The notes under the pieces were generated by a model. That model did not search any database and was not told the DNA's origin. It worked only from the letters and a program-made list of their open reading frames with translations. Shown here piece by piece: positions 1 through 5,351 of a stretch of 6,397 nucleotides of DNA. This DNA comes from JAFGLY01 sp041309225 (GTDB lineage: Bacteria > Myxococcota_A > UBA796 > JAFGLY01), in contig JBFYZZ010000040.1 in assembly GCA_041309225.1 (NCBI GenBank), positions 1-6,397 on the forward strand, read 5' to 3'. Each line of letters begins with the position of its first letter. Positions within the stretch are counted from its first letter, which is position 1. The translations under genes and the position numbers were made by a program.

Positions 1-29
1 TCTTCCCCTCCCCGACGCTCTTCCGATCT
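1..29. other. Residual Illumina adapter at contig end
   Basis: These bases align without gaps to the 3' end of the Illumina TruSeq universal adapter as I remember it, with 26 of 29 identical; positions 13-29 (CGACGCTCTTCCGATCT) match exactly and the three differences, at 5, 10 and 12, are all to C. Read from the minus strand it is the familiar AGATCGGAAGAGC read-through sequence entering from the truncated glmM frame. It should be treated as untrimmed technical sequence; genomic DNA begins around base 30. The mismatches may be consensus errors at a low-coverage contig end. Confidence 0.93.
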
Positions 30-497
30 GGCGGCCCGGGCCGCCTCGGCGCGATCGGTGGCCTCGGGGCCGACCCCGGGCGGGGGACGTTCCGCGAGGT
101 CGGCGGCGAGGGCGTCCTCGAGGGCGATCTGGCGGGCGTCCGGCAGCTTCCGACCGTCGGGCCCCAGGACCTTGAGCCCGTTGTCCCCCGCAGGGTTGTG
201 GCTCGCGGTCACCATCACGCCCCACACCCCCCAGCCCAGGGCGAGCAGGACCGAGAGGCCCGGCGTCGGCAGGACGCCCGCATCGACCGCCCGACCCCCC
301 GCCTCGGCCACACCGCGCGCCACCCCGGCCATCAGGGCGGGGCTGCTCTTGCGGGGATCGCGCGCCACCACCACCGTGGCGCCACCCCCTCCCAGCACCC
401 GGCCGAGGCGCGCGGCGGTGTCGGGGTCGATGGGGAAGGCCCCGGCCGGGCCGCGGATGCCGTCCGTGCCGAAGGAGACGCGCGGGGGCACGGGCAC
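30..497 (-). CDS. glmM: Phosphoglucosamine mutase GlmM, N-terminal 156 residues (truncated by contig end)
   Basis: GlmM converts glucosamine-6-phosphate to glucosamine-1-phosphate in the cytoplasm, the step before UDP-GlcNAc, feeding peptidoglycan and LPS synthesis. The visible part shows the family N-terminal signature FGTDGIRG (residues 9-16), a GRDTR-like segment ARDPRKSSP (45-53), and the catalytic loop TASHNP (97-102), whose Ser99 is the phosphorylated active-site serine, followed by DNGLK. Family members are about 450 residues, so roughly two thirds (metal-binding, sugar-binding and phosphate-binding domains) are missing. The frame stays open to base 30 and then runs without a stop into the adapter, so any residues encoded by 1-29 are artificial. 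The start is GTG at 497-495; a second GTG at 491-489 is possible. It lies in the same frame as cdaR, two codons after that gene's TAG, with no strong Shine-Dalgarno, so translation is probably coupled. GlmM commonly follows cdaA-cdaR and is known to bind and restrain CdaA in Firmicutes. Confidence 0.95.
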
Positions 498-503
498 GTC
501 CGG

Positions 504-1490
504 CTACCGGGAGGGCCGGACCTCGAGGGTCTCCGGCTTGAGGCGCTTGATCCCGACCGCGTCGCCGTATGGCTGGAAAACCCGCCAGGAGGCCGTCCCC
601 CGGAGGGCCGAGACCCGGAACGACTGGAGCGGCGCGTCCTCCTCCACCTCCACCAGCACCCAGACGTCGGAGGGCTTCATCTCCTCCACCAGGGCCACCG
701 GCCCCTCCACGGTGACGGACACCGTGGACGGGCTCACCTCCCAGCCGCGGGTGCCGACCAGCACCCGCACGCCCTCGATCTCGGCCGTGGTGCGCACGGG
801 CTCGACGTCGACGGCCACCTGGAGCGGCTCGTCGCCGGCGAGATGGACGGGCCGGGGGAGGTCGGCGAGGGAGACCTCGCGGTCGAGGTCGTTCTGGATG
901 CCGCTGATGTCCACCACCGCGGTGGACACGGTGGACAGGCCCGCGAGCACGGTTCGGGGGCCCTCGAGCTCGATGGTGGAGGGCCGGGCGGTGACGGCCA
1001 CGAGCCGGAACCCGGTGGCGGGCTCCCCCGCGGTGATCGGCATGACCTTGAACTTGCGCTTCACCTTCTCGTCGAGGTCGATCTCGGCGTCGGTGGGCGC
1101 GAGCGAGAGCACCCGGACGTTGTCCGGCACTCCCTCGACCTGGCGCTCGTCGAACTGAATTTTCTGACGGCCCGCCCGGGCCTTGGAGAGGTCGACCCGG
1201 AGCCGGAGGTCCGCACGGCGCACGTTCTTCACGTAGACCTGGGATCCCGAGACCGTGAGGGTCAGCTCCGCGGGGAGATCCTCGATGGACGTGAGGTGGT
1301 CGGGCAGGATCCAGTCCACCTCCACCCGGGCCGTCTGCTCGGCCACGCGCTCGCTCTGGACCCAGGCCCATATGGCGAATGCGAACACCACCGACAGGAT
1401 CTTGAAGCCGACGTTGTCCACGAACGTGCCCCGGAGCCAGCGGCGGACACCGGAGCGGTCCGGCCACCACGTGCGCCTCGGCCCGGCCAT
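504..1490 (-). CDS. cdaR: CdaR/YbbR-domain protein, membrane-anchored regulator of diadenylate cyclase
   Basis: The 328-residue protein has a basic N-terminus, one predicted transmembrane helix (about residues 27-46, core ILSVVFAFAIWAWV) and a large extracytoplasmic beta-rich part. That part reads as about three YbbR repeats (roughly 48-138, 142-231 and 235-325), each with the LxVxG/VxVEGP-type turns of the family, for example IELEGPRTVL at 173-182 and VTVEGPVALV at 259-268. In Firmicutes CdaR binds the membrane part of CdaA and modulates c-di-AMP synthesis; the same role is inferred here from position and topology. The ATG at 1490-1488 lies 2 nt after the cdaA stop and has a strong GGAGGA 6 nt upstream inside the end of cdaA. 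Four repeats are common in Firmicutes, so three would make a somewhat shorter ectodomain. glmM follows within 6 nt. Sequence conservation in this family is low; identification rests on the N-terminal anchor, the repeat pattern and the neighbours. Confidence 0.9.
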   Translation of the reverse strand: MAGPRRTWWPDRSGVRRWLRGTFVDNVGFKILSVVFAFAIWAWVQSERVAEQTARVEVDWILPDHLTSIEDLPAELTLTVSGSQVYVKNVRRADLRLRVDLSKARAGRQKIQFDERQVEGVPDNVRVLSLAPTDAEIDLDEKVKRKFKVMPITAGEPATGFRLVAVTARPSTIELEGPRTVLAGLSTVSTAVVDISGIQNDLDREVSLADLPRPVHLAGDEPLQVAVDVEPVRTTAEIEGVRVLVGTRGWEVSPSTVSVTVEGPVALVEEMKPSDVWVLVEVEEDAPLQSFRVSALRGTASWRVFQPYGDAVGIKRLKPETLEVRPSR

Positions 1491-1492
1491 GG

Positions 1493-2308
1493 CTAGTCCT
1501 CCGCCCGCGCCGGCTCGGCGCTGGGGGCCGGCCGCTTGGTGGCGAAGGTCTCCTGGAGGCGCTGCCGGAGCTCATTGATGTCGGCCATCGGCGTGAGCGC
1601 GCCGCTCATGGCGAGGCTCACGGTGCCCCGCTCCTCGCTGACGATGAGCACGACGGCGTCGGTCTCCTCGGTGAGCCCCAGGGCCGCGCGGTGGCGGGTG
1701 CCGAAGAAGCGGCTGACGTCCTTGGACAGGGAGAGTGGGAGGAACACCTTGGCCGCCGCGATCCGGCCGTCCACGACGATCACCGCGCCGTCGTGCATGG
1801 GGCTGGTGGGGTGGAAGATGGAGAGCAGCAGCTCCTGGGTCGGGGTGGCGTCGATGCGGAGCGCGTTCTCGACGTAGTCCTGGAGGCTCGCCGTCCGCTG
1901 GATCGCGATGAGCGCCCCCATGCGTCGCGAGGCCAGCGCGAAGCACGCCCGGACCAGCTCCTCGAGCATGGAGGTCTCGCTCGGGGTCGCGAACGGACGG
2001 AACAGGCGGCCGCCGGCCCGGGCCAGCGCCCGGCGGATGTCCTGCTGGAACAGGATCACCACGGCCAGGACGATGTACACGAGGAACTTCTGGAGGATCC
2101 ACCGCAGGGTGAAGAGGTCGACCCAGGTGGCCACCGCGTAGAGCAGGAGCACGGAGACCAGGCCGAGCAGGCTCTGGAACGCGAGCGTGCCCTGGAGGAC
2201 GTGCAGCATGCGGTAGATCAGGAAGGTCAGGATCGCGATGTCGAGGAGGTCGTTCCACCGGGCGGTGGACAGCGTCCAGAGGATGGCCTCCAGGAAATCG
2301 GCGATCAC
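1493..2308 (-). CDS. cdaA: Diadenylate cyclase CdaA (c-di-AMP synthase)
   Basis: CdaA condenses two ATP into cyclic di-AMP, a second messenger controlling potassium and osmolyte uptake and cell-wall homeostasis; it is an inner-membrane protein with a cytosolic catalytic domain. The 271-residue length matches the family (about 270-280). The N-terminal third has three predicted membrane helices (about 21-36, 42-62, 70-88), followed by a linker and the DAC domain (about 105-255). Both diagnostic motifs are intact: DGA within MHDGAVIV (173-175) and RHR within GTRHRAALG (203-211), so it should be active. The GTG start at 2308-2306 overlaps the folP TGA (GTGA, 4 nt), with AGGGA 8 nt upstream; the frame stays open for 289 codons further upstream, but that stretch is antisense-frame shadow of folP with no CdaA similarity. 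The C-terminus (about 258-271) is a Pro/Ala/Glu tail. Confidence 0.97.
   Translation of the reverse strand: MIADFLEAILWTLSTARWNDLLDIAILTFLIYRMLHVLQGTLAFQSLLGLVSVLLLYAVATWVDLFTLRWILQKFLVYIVLAVVILFQQDIRRALARAGGRLFRPFATPSETSMLEELVRACFALASRRMGALIAIQRTASLQDYVENALRIDATPTQELLLSIFHPTSPMHDGAVIVVDGRIAAAKVFLPLSLSKDVSRFFGTRHRAALGLTEETDAVVLIVSEERGTVSLAMSGALTPMADINELRQRLQETFATKRPAPSAEPARAED
1497..1502 (-). promoter_or_regulatory. Shine-Dalgarno of cdaR
   Basis: GGAGGA on the minus strand, 6 nt before the ATG at 1490, lying in the last codons of cdaA and followed by the overlapping cdaA stop (GGAGGACTAGCCATG). The ybgF start carries the same GGAGGACT core. This fixes the cdaR start and suggests translation coupled to cdaA. 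Confidence 0.85.
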
Positions 2309-3111
2309 GCTGCACTTCCCTGGATCGCGGCCGCGAGGTCGATCGCCCGGCGGGTTTCGCGCACGTCGTGGACCCGGACCACCGAGGCCCCGAGCCAGAC
2401 GGCGAGCACGGCCGCGGCGAGCGAGCCCTCGAGGCGGTCGCGGGTGTGGGGGAGGTCCAGCACCCGGCCGATGAAGGACTTGCGGGAGGGGCCCACCACC
2501 ACGGGGTGCCCCGCGGCGGCGAGGACGGGGATGCCCCGGATCAGGGCGAGGCAGTGGTCGGCGGTCTTCCCGAAGCCGATGCCCGGGTCCAGGAGCACGC
2601 GGTCGGCGGGCACGCCCGCCCCGCACGCGCGCCCGGCGCGCTCGAGGAGCCAGGTCCGGACCTCCGCGACGACGTCGTCGTAGCGGGGGTCGACCTGCAT
2701 GTCCGCCGGGGTGCCGCGCATGTGCATGAGGATCAGGGAGCAGCCCGCCTCGGCCACGAGCGGGGCCATGGCGGGATCGACCAGCGCGCGGACGTCGTTC
2801 ACCACCGTGGCGCCCGCCTCGATCGCCGCGCGGGCCACGGACGCGTGGCCGGTGTCGATCGAGAGCGCGAGCGACGGGCGCAGCCGGGCGAGCGCGCGGA
2901 TCACCGGGACGACGCGCTCGATCTGGGTCTCCGGGGGGACGGGCTCCGCGCCGGGCCGGGTGGACTCGCCCCCGACGTCCACCCAGTCGGCGCCCTCGTC
3001 GGCCATCCGGGCGCCCTGGTCCACCGCGCACGCGGAATCGAGGTAGAGGCCCCCGTCGTGGAAGGAGTCCGGCGTCACGTTCAGGATGCCCATCACGAGG
3101 GGACGACGCAT
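2305..3111 (-). CDS. folP: Dihydropteroate synthase FolP
   Basis: FolP joins 6-hydroxymethyl-7,8-dihydropterin pyrophosphate to p-aminobenzoate, giving 7,8-dihydropteroate in folate synthesis; it is cytosolic and the target of sulfonamides. All signatures of the TIM-barrel family are present: MGILNVTPDSF (7-17), GGESTRPGA (47-55, pABA/sulfonamide loop), IDT with Asp86, NDV (105-107), MHMRGTP (129-135), DPGIGFGKT (175-183), GPSRKSFIG (207-215) and RVHDV (246-250). The length of 268 residues is normal. I see nothing pointing to an acquired sul-type resistant enzyme. The ATG at 3111-3109 starts exactly at the conserved MRRPLVMGILNVTPD; the frame is open far upstream, but that extension is a shadow of the ybgF and pal genes. 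The Shine-Dalgarno is weak (GGA 5 nt before the ATG). It is separated from ybgF by a 65-nt gap with a hairpin, and overlaps cdaA by 4 nt. ftsH, the usual upstream neighbour of folP, is absent. Confidence 0.97.
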   Translation of the reverse strand: MRRPLVMGILNVTPDSFHDGGLYLDSACAVDQGARMADEGADWVDVGGESTRPGAEPVPPETQIERVVPVIRALARLRPSLALSIDTGHASVARAAIEAGATVVNDVRALVDPAMAPLVAEAGCSLILMHMRGTPADMQVDPRYDDVVAEVRTWLLERAGRACGAGVPADRVLLDPGIGFGKTADHCLALIRGIPVLAAAGHPVVVGPSRKSFIGRVLDLPHTRDRLEGSLAAAVLAVWLGASVVRVHDVRETRRAIDLAAAIQGSAA

Positions 3112-3138
3112 GGGAGTCCAAGGGGAGGAGGAGGGTAA

Positions 3139-3168
3139 CCCGGCCCGCGCGGCCTCGCGCGGCCCGGG
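3139..3168 (-). repeat. GC-rich stem-loop between ybgF and folP
   Basis: Two 13-nt arms (3139-3151 and 3156-3168) are complementary except for one position, around a 4-nt loop. It begins only 9 nt after the ybgF stop. On the minus strand it is followed by GGGTTACCC and a pyrimidine-rich stretch but no T-run, so it does not fit a classic intrinsic terminator in either direction. Likely roles are a processing or stability hairpin protecting the pal-ybgF 3' end, or partial attenuation lowering expression of folP and the genes after it. The fold is seen in the sequence; the role is inference. Confidence 0.6.
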
Positions 3169-3176
3169 CGCCCAAC

Positions 3177-4073
3177 CTACCTCTTGAGGGTACGGGCTTC
3201 CTTGGCGGCCTTGCTCTTGGGATAGAGCCGGATCACGTCCTCGAAGAACAGGGTGGCGTTCTCCTTCTGGCCGAGGGCCGCGAAGCACTGGCCCTGGCGG
3301 AGCATGGACCAGGACGCCCACGGCGAGTCCGCCCACCCGTCGAGCACCACCTGGTAGGCCAGGATCGCGTTCTGGTACTGGCCCTCCCCGTACCAGGTCT
3401 CTGCCAGCCGGTAGTGGCCCTCGTCGATCTTCGGATGGGAGGGGAACAGGTCCACGAACCGCTGGTAGACGGTCCGCGCGGCCTTCCAACGCTTCGCAGT
3501 GGTGTGCTCCTCCCCCAGGGTGAGGAGTGCCTCGGGGGTGGCCTCGGCCGGGGGGGGCGGGACGGCCTCGGGCGGCGGCTCGGCGCTCCCCTCCCCGGCC
3601 GCGACAGCGGTCGCCCCGGCGGGGGCCTCCGGGCCCGGAGGCGGGGTCGATCCCGCAACCGTGGCCGGCGGCTGGAGGCCCAGGGCCGCCTCGAGGGCCT
3701 TCAGGCGGGTGTCCACGTACCCGAACCGGAATTCGGCGTCCTCGAGGAAGCGTCCGGATCGGTCGGATGCCTGTGCGTTCTCGTGCTGGAGCACCTCGAG
3801 GTCGCCTCTGATCCGGGCCACCTCGTCGCGGAGCTGGTCCACCGTCTCCATCCGGTAGATCTCCTCCTGACCACGGGCCCGGGTCACGTCCTCCAACTGC
3901 TGGACGCGGAGGGAGACGTCGTCGAGGGCCGAGGAGAGGCGCTCGGTGCGGGTGGTCTGGATGGCCATCTCCCGGTGCCAGGCCTCGGACGCGGATAGCC
4001 CGGTGCGGTCGAGGACGCAGCCTCCCAGAAGGAGGAGACCGGCGAGGGGGAGGGTTCGTGGACGGGGGTGCAT
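3177..4073 (-). CDS. ybgF: YbgF/CpoB-like Tol-Pal-associated protein, predicted lipoprotein with TPRs
   Basis: The 298-residue protein follows pal directly and has the YbgF/CpoB order: signal sequence, coiled coil, low-complexity linker, C-terminal TPRs. The signal is lipoprotein-type: LLLLGGC with lipid-carrying Cys19, unlike E. coli CpoB, which is soluble. Heptad-rich coiled coil spans about 37-130 (SSALDDVSLRVQQLEDVTRA and LRDEVARIRGDLEVLQHENA), the E. coli equivalent of which trimerises. Residues 134-178 are Pro/Ala/Gly linker. About 181-298 hold three TPRs ending in the family-like FFEDVIRLYPKSKAAKEA. In E. coli CpoB couples Tol-Pal action to PBP1B-LpoB peptidoglycan synthesis during constriction; an analogous role is inferred. 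The ATG at 4073-4071 shares one base with the pal TGA and has GGAGGA 3 nt upstream; the frame extends further upstream, but only as a shadow of pal. An 8-G run at 3550-3557 falls in the linker (PPPP); the frame remains intact. Confidence 0.88.
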   Translation of the reverse strand: MHPRPRTLPLAGLLLLGGCVLDRTGLSASEAWHREMAIQTTRTERLSSALDDVSLRVQQLEDVTRARGQEEIYRMETVDQLRDEVARIRGDLEVLQHENAQASDRSGRFLEDAEFRFGYVDTRLKALEAALGLQPPATVAGSTPPPGPEAPAGATAVAAGEGSAEPPPEAVPPPPAEATPEALLTLGEEHTTAKRWKAARTVYQRFVDLFPSHPKIDEGHYRLAETWYGEGQYQNAILAYQVVLDGWADSPWASWSMLRQGQCFAALGQKENATLFFEDVIRLYPKSKAAKEARTLKR

Positions 4074-4801
4074 CAGTCCTCCAGCCGGATCTCGGCACGC
4101 CGGTTCCGGCTCCAGGCGTCGGCATCGTGGCCGGTCGCGAGCGGGCGCTCCTCGCCGTAGGAGACGGCTTCGATCCGCCCCGGCGCCACGCCGAACCCGA
4201 CGAGCGCCCTCCGGACGGCGTGGGCCCGCCGCTCGCCCAGCGCGAGGTTGTACTCGGTGGTGCCTCGCTCGTCGCAGTGACCCTCCACCCGGATCCCGAC
4301 CCGGGACCCCTGGAGGCACGCGGCGCGGTCCGCCAGGGTGGAGAGGGCGTCGGGCCGCACCTCGGAGGCGTCGAAGTCGAACCAGACCGTGAACGATCGG
4401 CAGGCCTCGACGGCGTCGGAGGCGGTGACGGACAGGCCTCGTCGGAGGACCGCCCGTTCACCGTCCGGGTTGATCACCGCGACATCGTAGACGCCCTCCG
4501 CGAGTGCCGGGACCTGGACCTGGAGCGAGTTCTCGTCGACCCAGGCCACCCGATCCGCGTCCCGGTCCTGCAACCGGACGCTCGCGCCCGCGCGGAAGGC
4601 GGACCCGTACACGGTCGCTTCGAACGGCTGCCCCGCCAGCGCGCGGGACGGCTCGACCGACAGGATCTGGAGCGCCACCTCGGGGGGGTTGACCCCCGAG
4701 GGCTCGCGGACCTGGGGCTCCTCCGCGGTGGGCGTGCAGCGGGATCCGAGGAGGGGGACGACCAGGATCGCCAGGACCAGAGGAGCGCGGAGCGGGCGCA
4801 T
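4073..4801 (-). CDS. pal: Peptidoglycan-associated lipoprotein Pal with an added IPT/TIG-like domain
   Basis: Pal is an outer-membrane lipoprotein whose OmpA-like domain binds peptidoglycan and the Tol proteins. The C-terminal domain (about 136-241 of 242) is clearly Pal: VWFDFDASEVRP (139-150), VEGHCDERGTTEYNLALGER (172-191), VSYGEERP (213-220) and NRRAEIRL (233-240); Asp177 and Arg234 are the likely meso-diaminopimelate contacts. Cys134 and Cys162 flank the first strand and helix and could form a disulfide. Residues about 43-126 look like an IPT/TIG Ig-like domain (ILSVEPSRALAGQPFEATVYG, then VDENSLQVQVP and YDVAVINPDGE), which E. coli-type Pal lacks; this explains the length of 242 against about 170. 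The signal peptide ends LLGSRC, with Cys22 as probable lipidation site although Arg at -1 is atypical. The ATG at 4801-4799 has only a weak GGA upstream. A promoter lies about 80 nt upstream; ybgF follows with a 1-nt overlap. tolB, the usual upstream gene, is not here. Confidence 0.93.
   Translation of the reverse strand: MRPLRAPLVLAILVVPLLGSRCTPTAEEPQVREPSGVNPPEVALQILSVEPSRALAGQPFEATVYGSAFRAGASVRLQDRDADRVAWVDENSLQVQVPALAEGVYDVAVINPDGERAVLRRGLSVTASDAVEACRSFTVWFDFDASEVRPDALSTLADRAACLQGSRVGIRVEGHCDERGTTEYNLALGERRAHAVRRALVGFGVAPGRIEAVSYGEERPLATGHDADAWSRNRRAEIRLED
4077..4082 (-). promoter_or_regulatory. Shine-Dalgarno of ybgF
   Basis: GGAGGA on the minus strand lies in the last codons of pal, 3 nt before the ybgF ATG, which itself shares a base with the pal stop (GGAGGACTGATG). 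It decides the start over the upstream open frame and predicts translational coupling between pal and ybgF. Confidence 0.8.
4678..4701. repeat. Perfect 9-bp inverted repeat inside pal
   Basis: Arms at 4678-4686 (CCTCGGGGG) and 4693-4701 (CCCCCGAGG) are perfectly complementary around a 6-nt loop. It falls in pal codons 34-42, in the short linker between the lipid anchor and the TIG-like domain. It could form an mRNA hairpin early in pal, but may simply result from Pro/Gly codons at high GC. Confidence 0.5.
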
Positions 4802-4884
4802 GGGATGTCCGGGGAGGTGGACCGGGGCCGCGGGCCGGGGAGGAGCGGCGGGACCCCCGGATCGGGAGGTCGACGTGCCGGAAA

Positions 4885-4913
4885 AGGGTAAGGAAACGGA
4901 CTTGCCCTGTCAA
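4885..4913 (-). promoter_or_regulatory. Sigma70-type promoter for the pal operon
   Basis: On the minus strand a perfect -35 box TTGACA (4913-4908) is followed after exactly 17 nt by TACCCT (4890-4885), which keeps the conserved first, second and last bases of the -10 box. The stretch is visibly A/T-richer than its surroundings. The expected start is near 4878, giving a leader of about 77 nt before the pal ATG. It is the best candidate for driving pal-ybgF-folP-cdaA-cdaR-glmM. Confidence 0.65.
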
Positions 4914-5064
4914 CACGGGAATCGCGTGGTGTCGGCCCGATCCTGGGCGCCTGGACGTGGGGAGCGGAGCCACGCCCGGCCCTCCGCGCCGCGCTTCCCC
5001 CGCCGGGTCGGGATCGCCCGTGCGTCATCTTTCCGTCAACACGCGCCGGAGGCCCCGCAAGCCC

Positions 5065-5093
5065 TTGTGCGAGACCCGATCCGGATCTATCCT
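5065..5093 (+). promoter_or_regulatory. Possible sigma70-type promoter for the divergent TPR gene
   Basis: TTGTGC (5065-5070) and TATCCT (5088-5093) are separated by 17 nt on the plus strand. The -10 matches consensus at four of six bases including TA...T; the -35 keeps TTG only. Transcription would start near 5100, leaving a leader of about 275 nt before the GTG at 5375, full of inverted repeats. It does not overlap the pal promoter; the two -35 boxes are about 150 bp apart, so a shared regulator could act between them. Confidence 0.42.
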
Positions 5094-5111
5094 CGGGTTC
5101 CTGCCGGGCTG

Positions 5112-5129
5112 GTGTTCGGCACGGAACAC
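5112..5129. promoter_or_regulatory. Dyad GTGTTC-N6-GAACAC, possible operator
   Basis: A perfect 6-bp inverted repeat with a 6-bp spacer sits just after the predicted plus-strand start site near 5100, a position typical of a repressor operator. The right arm can also pair with GTTCC at 5133-5137 (GGAAC-N5-GTTCC), so as RNA two exclusive small stems are possible. No regulator gene is in the window and I do not recognise a family-specific box. Confidence 0.3.
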
Positions 5130-5222
5130 AAGGTTCCCCCACGCCATTCACCCGGATCCCGCCTGTCGGCGCGGTGTGCACGCCCCCCCCCGGGGAAGCC
5201 TGAAGCGACGACGAGGGATCCA

Positions 5223-5239
5223 CCTTCCCAGAGGGAAGG
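5223..5239. repeat. Stem-loop CCTTCCC-AGA-GGGAAGG
   Basis: A perfect 7-bp stem with a 3-nt loop in the leader of the plus-strand gene, 32 nt after a run of nine C (5183-5191). There is no T-run on either side, so it is not a standard terminator. It is the second of several stem-loops between the plus-strand promoter and the coding region. Confidence 0.5.
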
Positions 5240-5282
5240 GGGTGCCGTTCCGGGCCCCACCGCCACGGCGGGACCCTGCCCC

Positions 5283-5308
5283 GGGGCGGGAGGTCCGCCT
5301 CCCGCCCC
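5283..5308. repeat. Strong 11-bp perfect stem-loop in the divergent region
   Basis: Arms GGGGCGGGAGG (5283-5293) and CCTCCCGCCCC (5298-5308) pair perfectly around the 4-nt loop TCCG. The left arm overlaps a 10-bp palindrome GCCCCGGGGC (5278-5287), so two folds exclude one another. The stem hides the only GGAGG-like sequence ahead of an in-frame ATG at 5309. No T-run follows. It might act in the RNA leader or as a protein-binding site. Confidence 0.6.
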
Positions 5309-5351
5309 ATGCGGGCCCGTCGTCACGGGAACCGTGGTGCCGGCCCCGTCG

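Noticed and set aside
198..1496. Plus-strand open frames of 366 and 432 codons over glmM and cdaR
   Set aside because: They are antisense shadows created by high GC: Arg/Gly/His/Pro-rich, no family similarity, while the minus strand holds cdaR and glmM with clear motifs.
1691..2683. 330-codon plus-strand open frame over cdaA and folP
   Set aside because: Low-complexity shadow translation lying opposite two genes with intact catalytic motifs; it crosses their junction with no independent start signal.
2305..3111. folP as an acquired sulfonamide-resistance (sul) gene
   Set aside because: It sits in an ordinary housekeeping operon with GC like its neighbours, and I see neither integron/transposon sequence nor a sul-type change around the pABA loop.
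2309..3175. 289-codon N-terminal extension of cdaA
   Set aside because: The upstream part overlaps folP in another frame and reads as Arg/Gly/Pro-rich; the product from GTG 2308 already has the exact CdaA family length and topology.
3112..4461. 450-codon N-terminal extension of folP
   Set aside because: It overlaps pal and ybgF in a different frame; FolP similarity begins exactly at ATG 3111 and the total length from there is normal.
4802..4878. Hairpins in the pal leader
   Set aside because: The CCGG/GGCC-rich stretch gives only short, self-palindromic pairings expected at this GC content.
5034..5039. Second minus-strand -35 box (TTGACG, 5039-5034) for pal
   Set aside because: No TA...T -10 element at suitable spacing; the sequence there is CGATCC.
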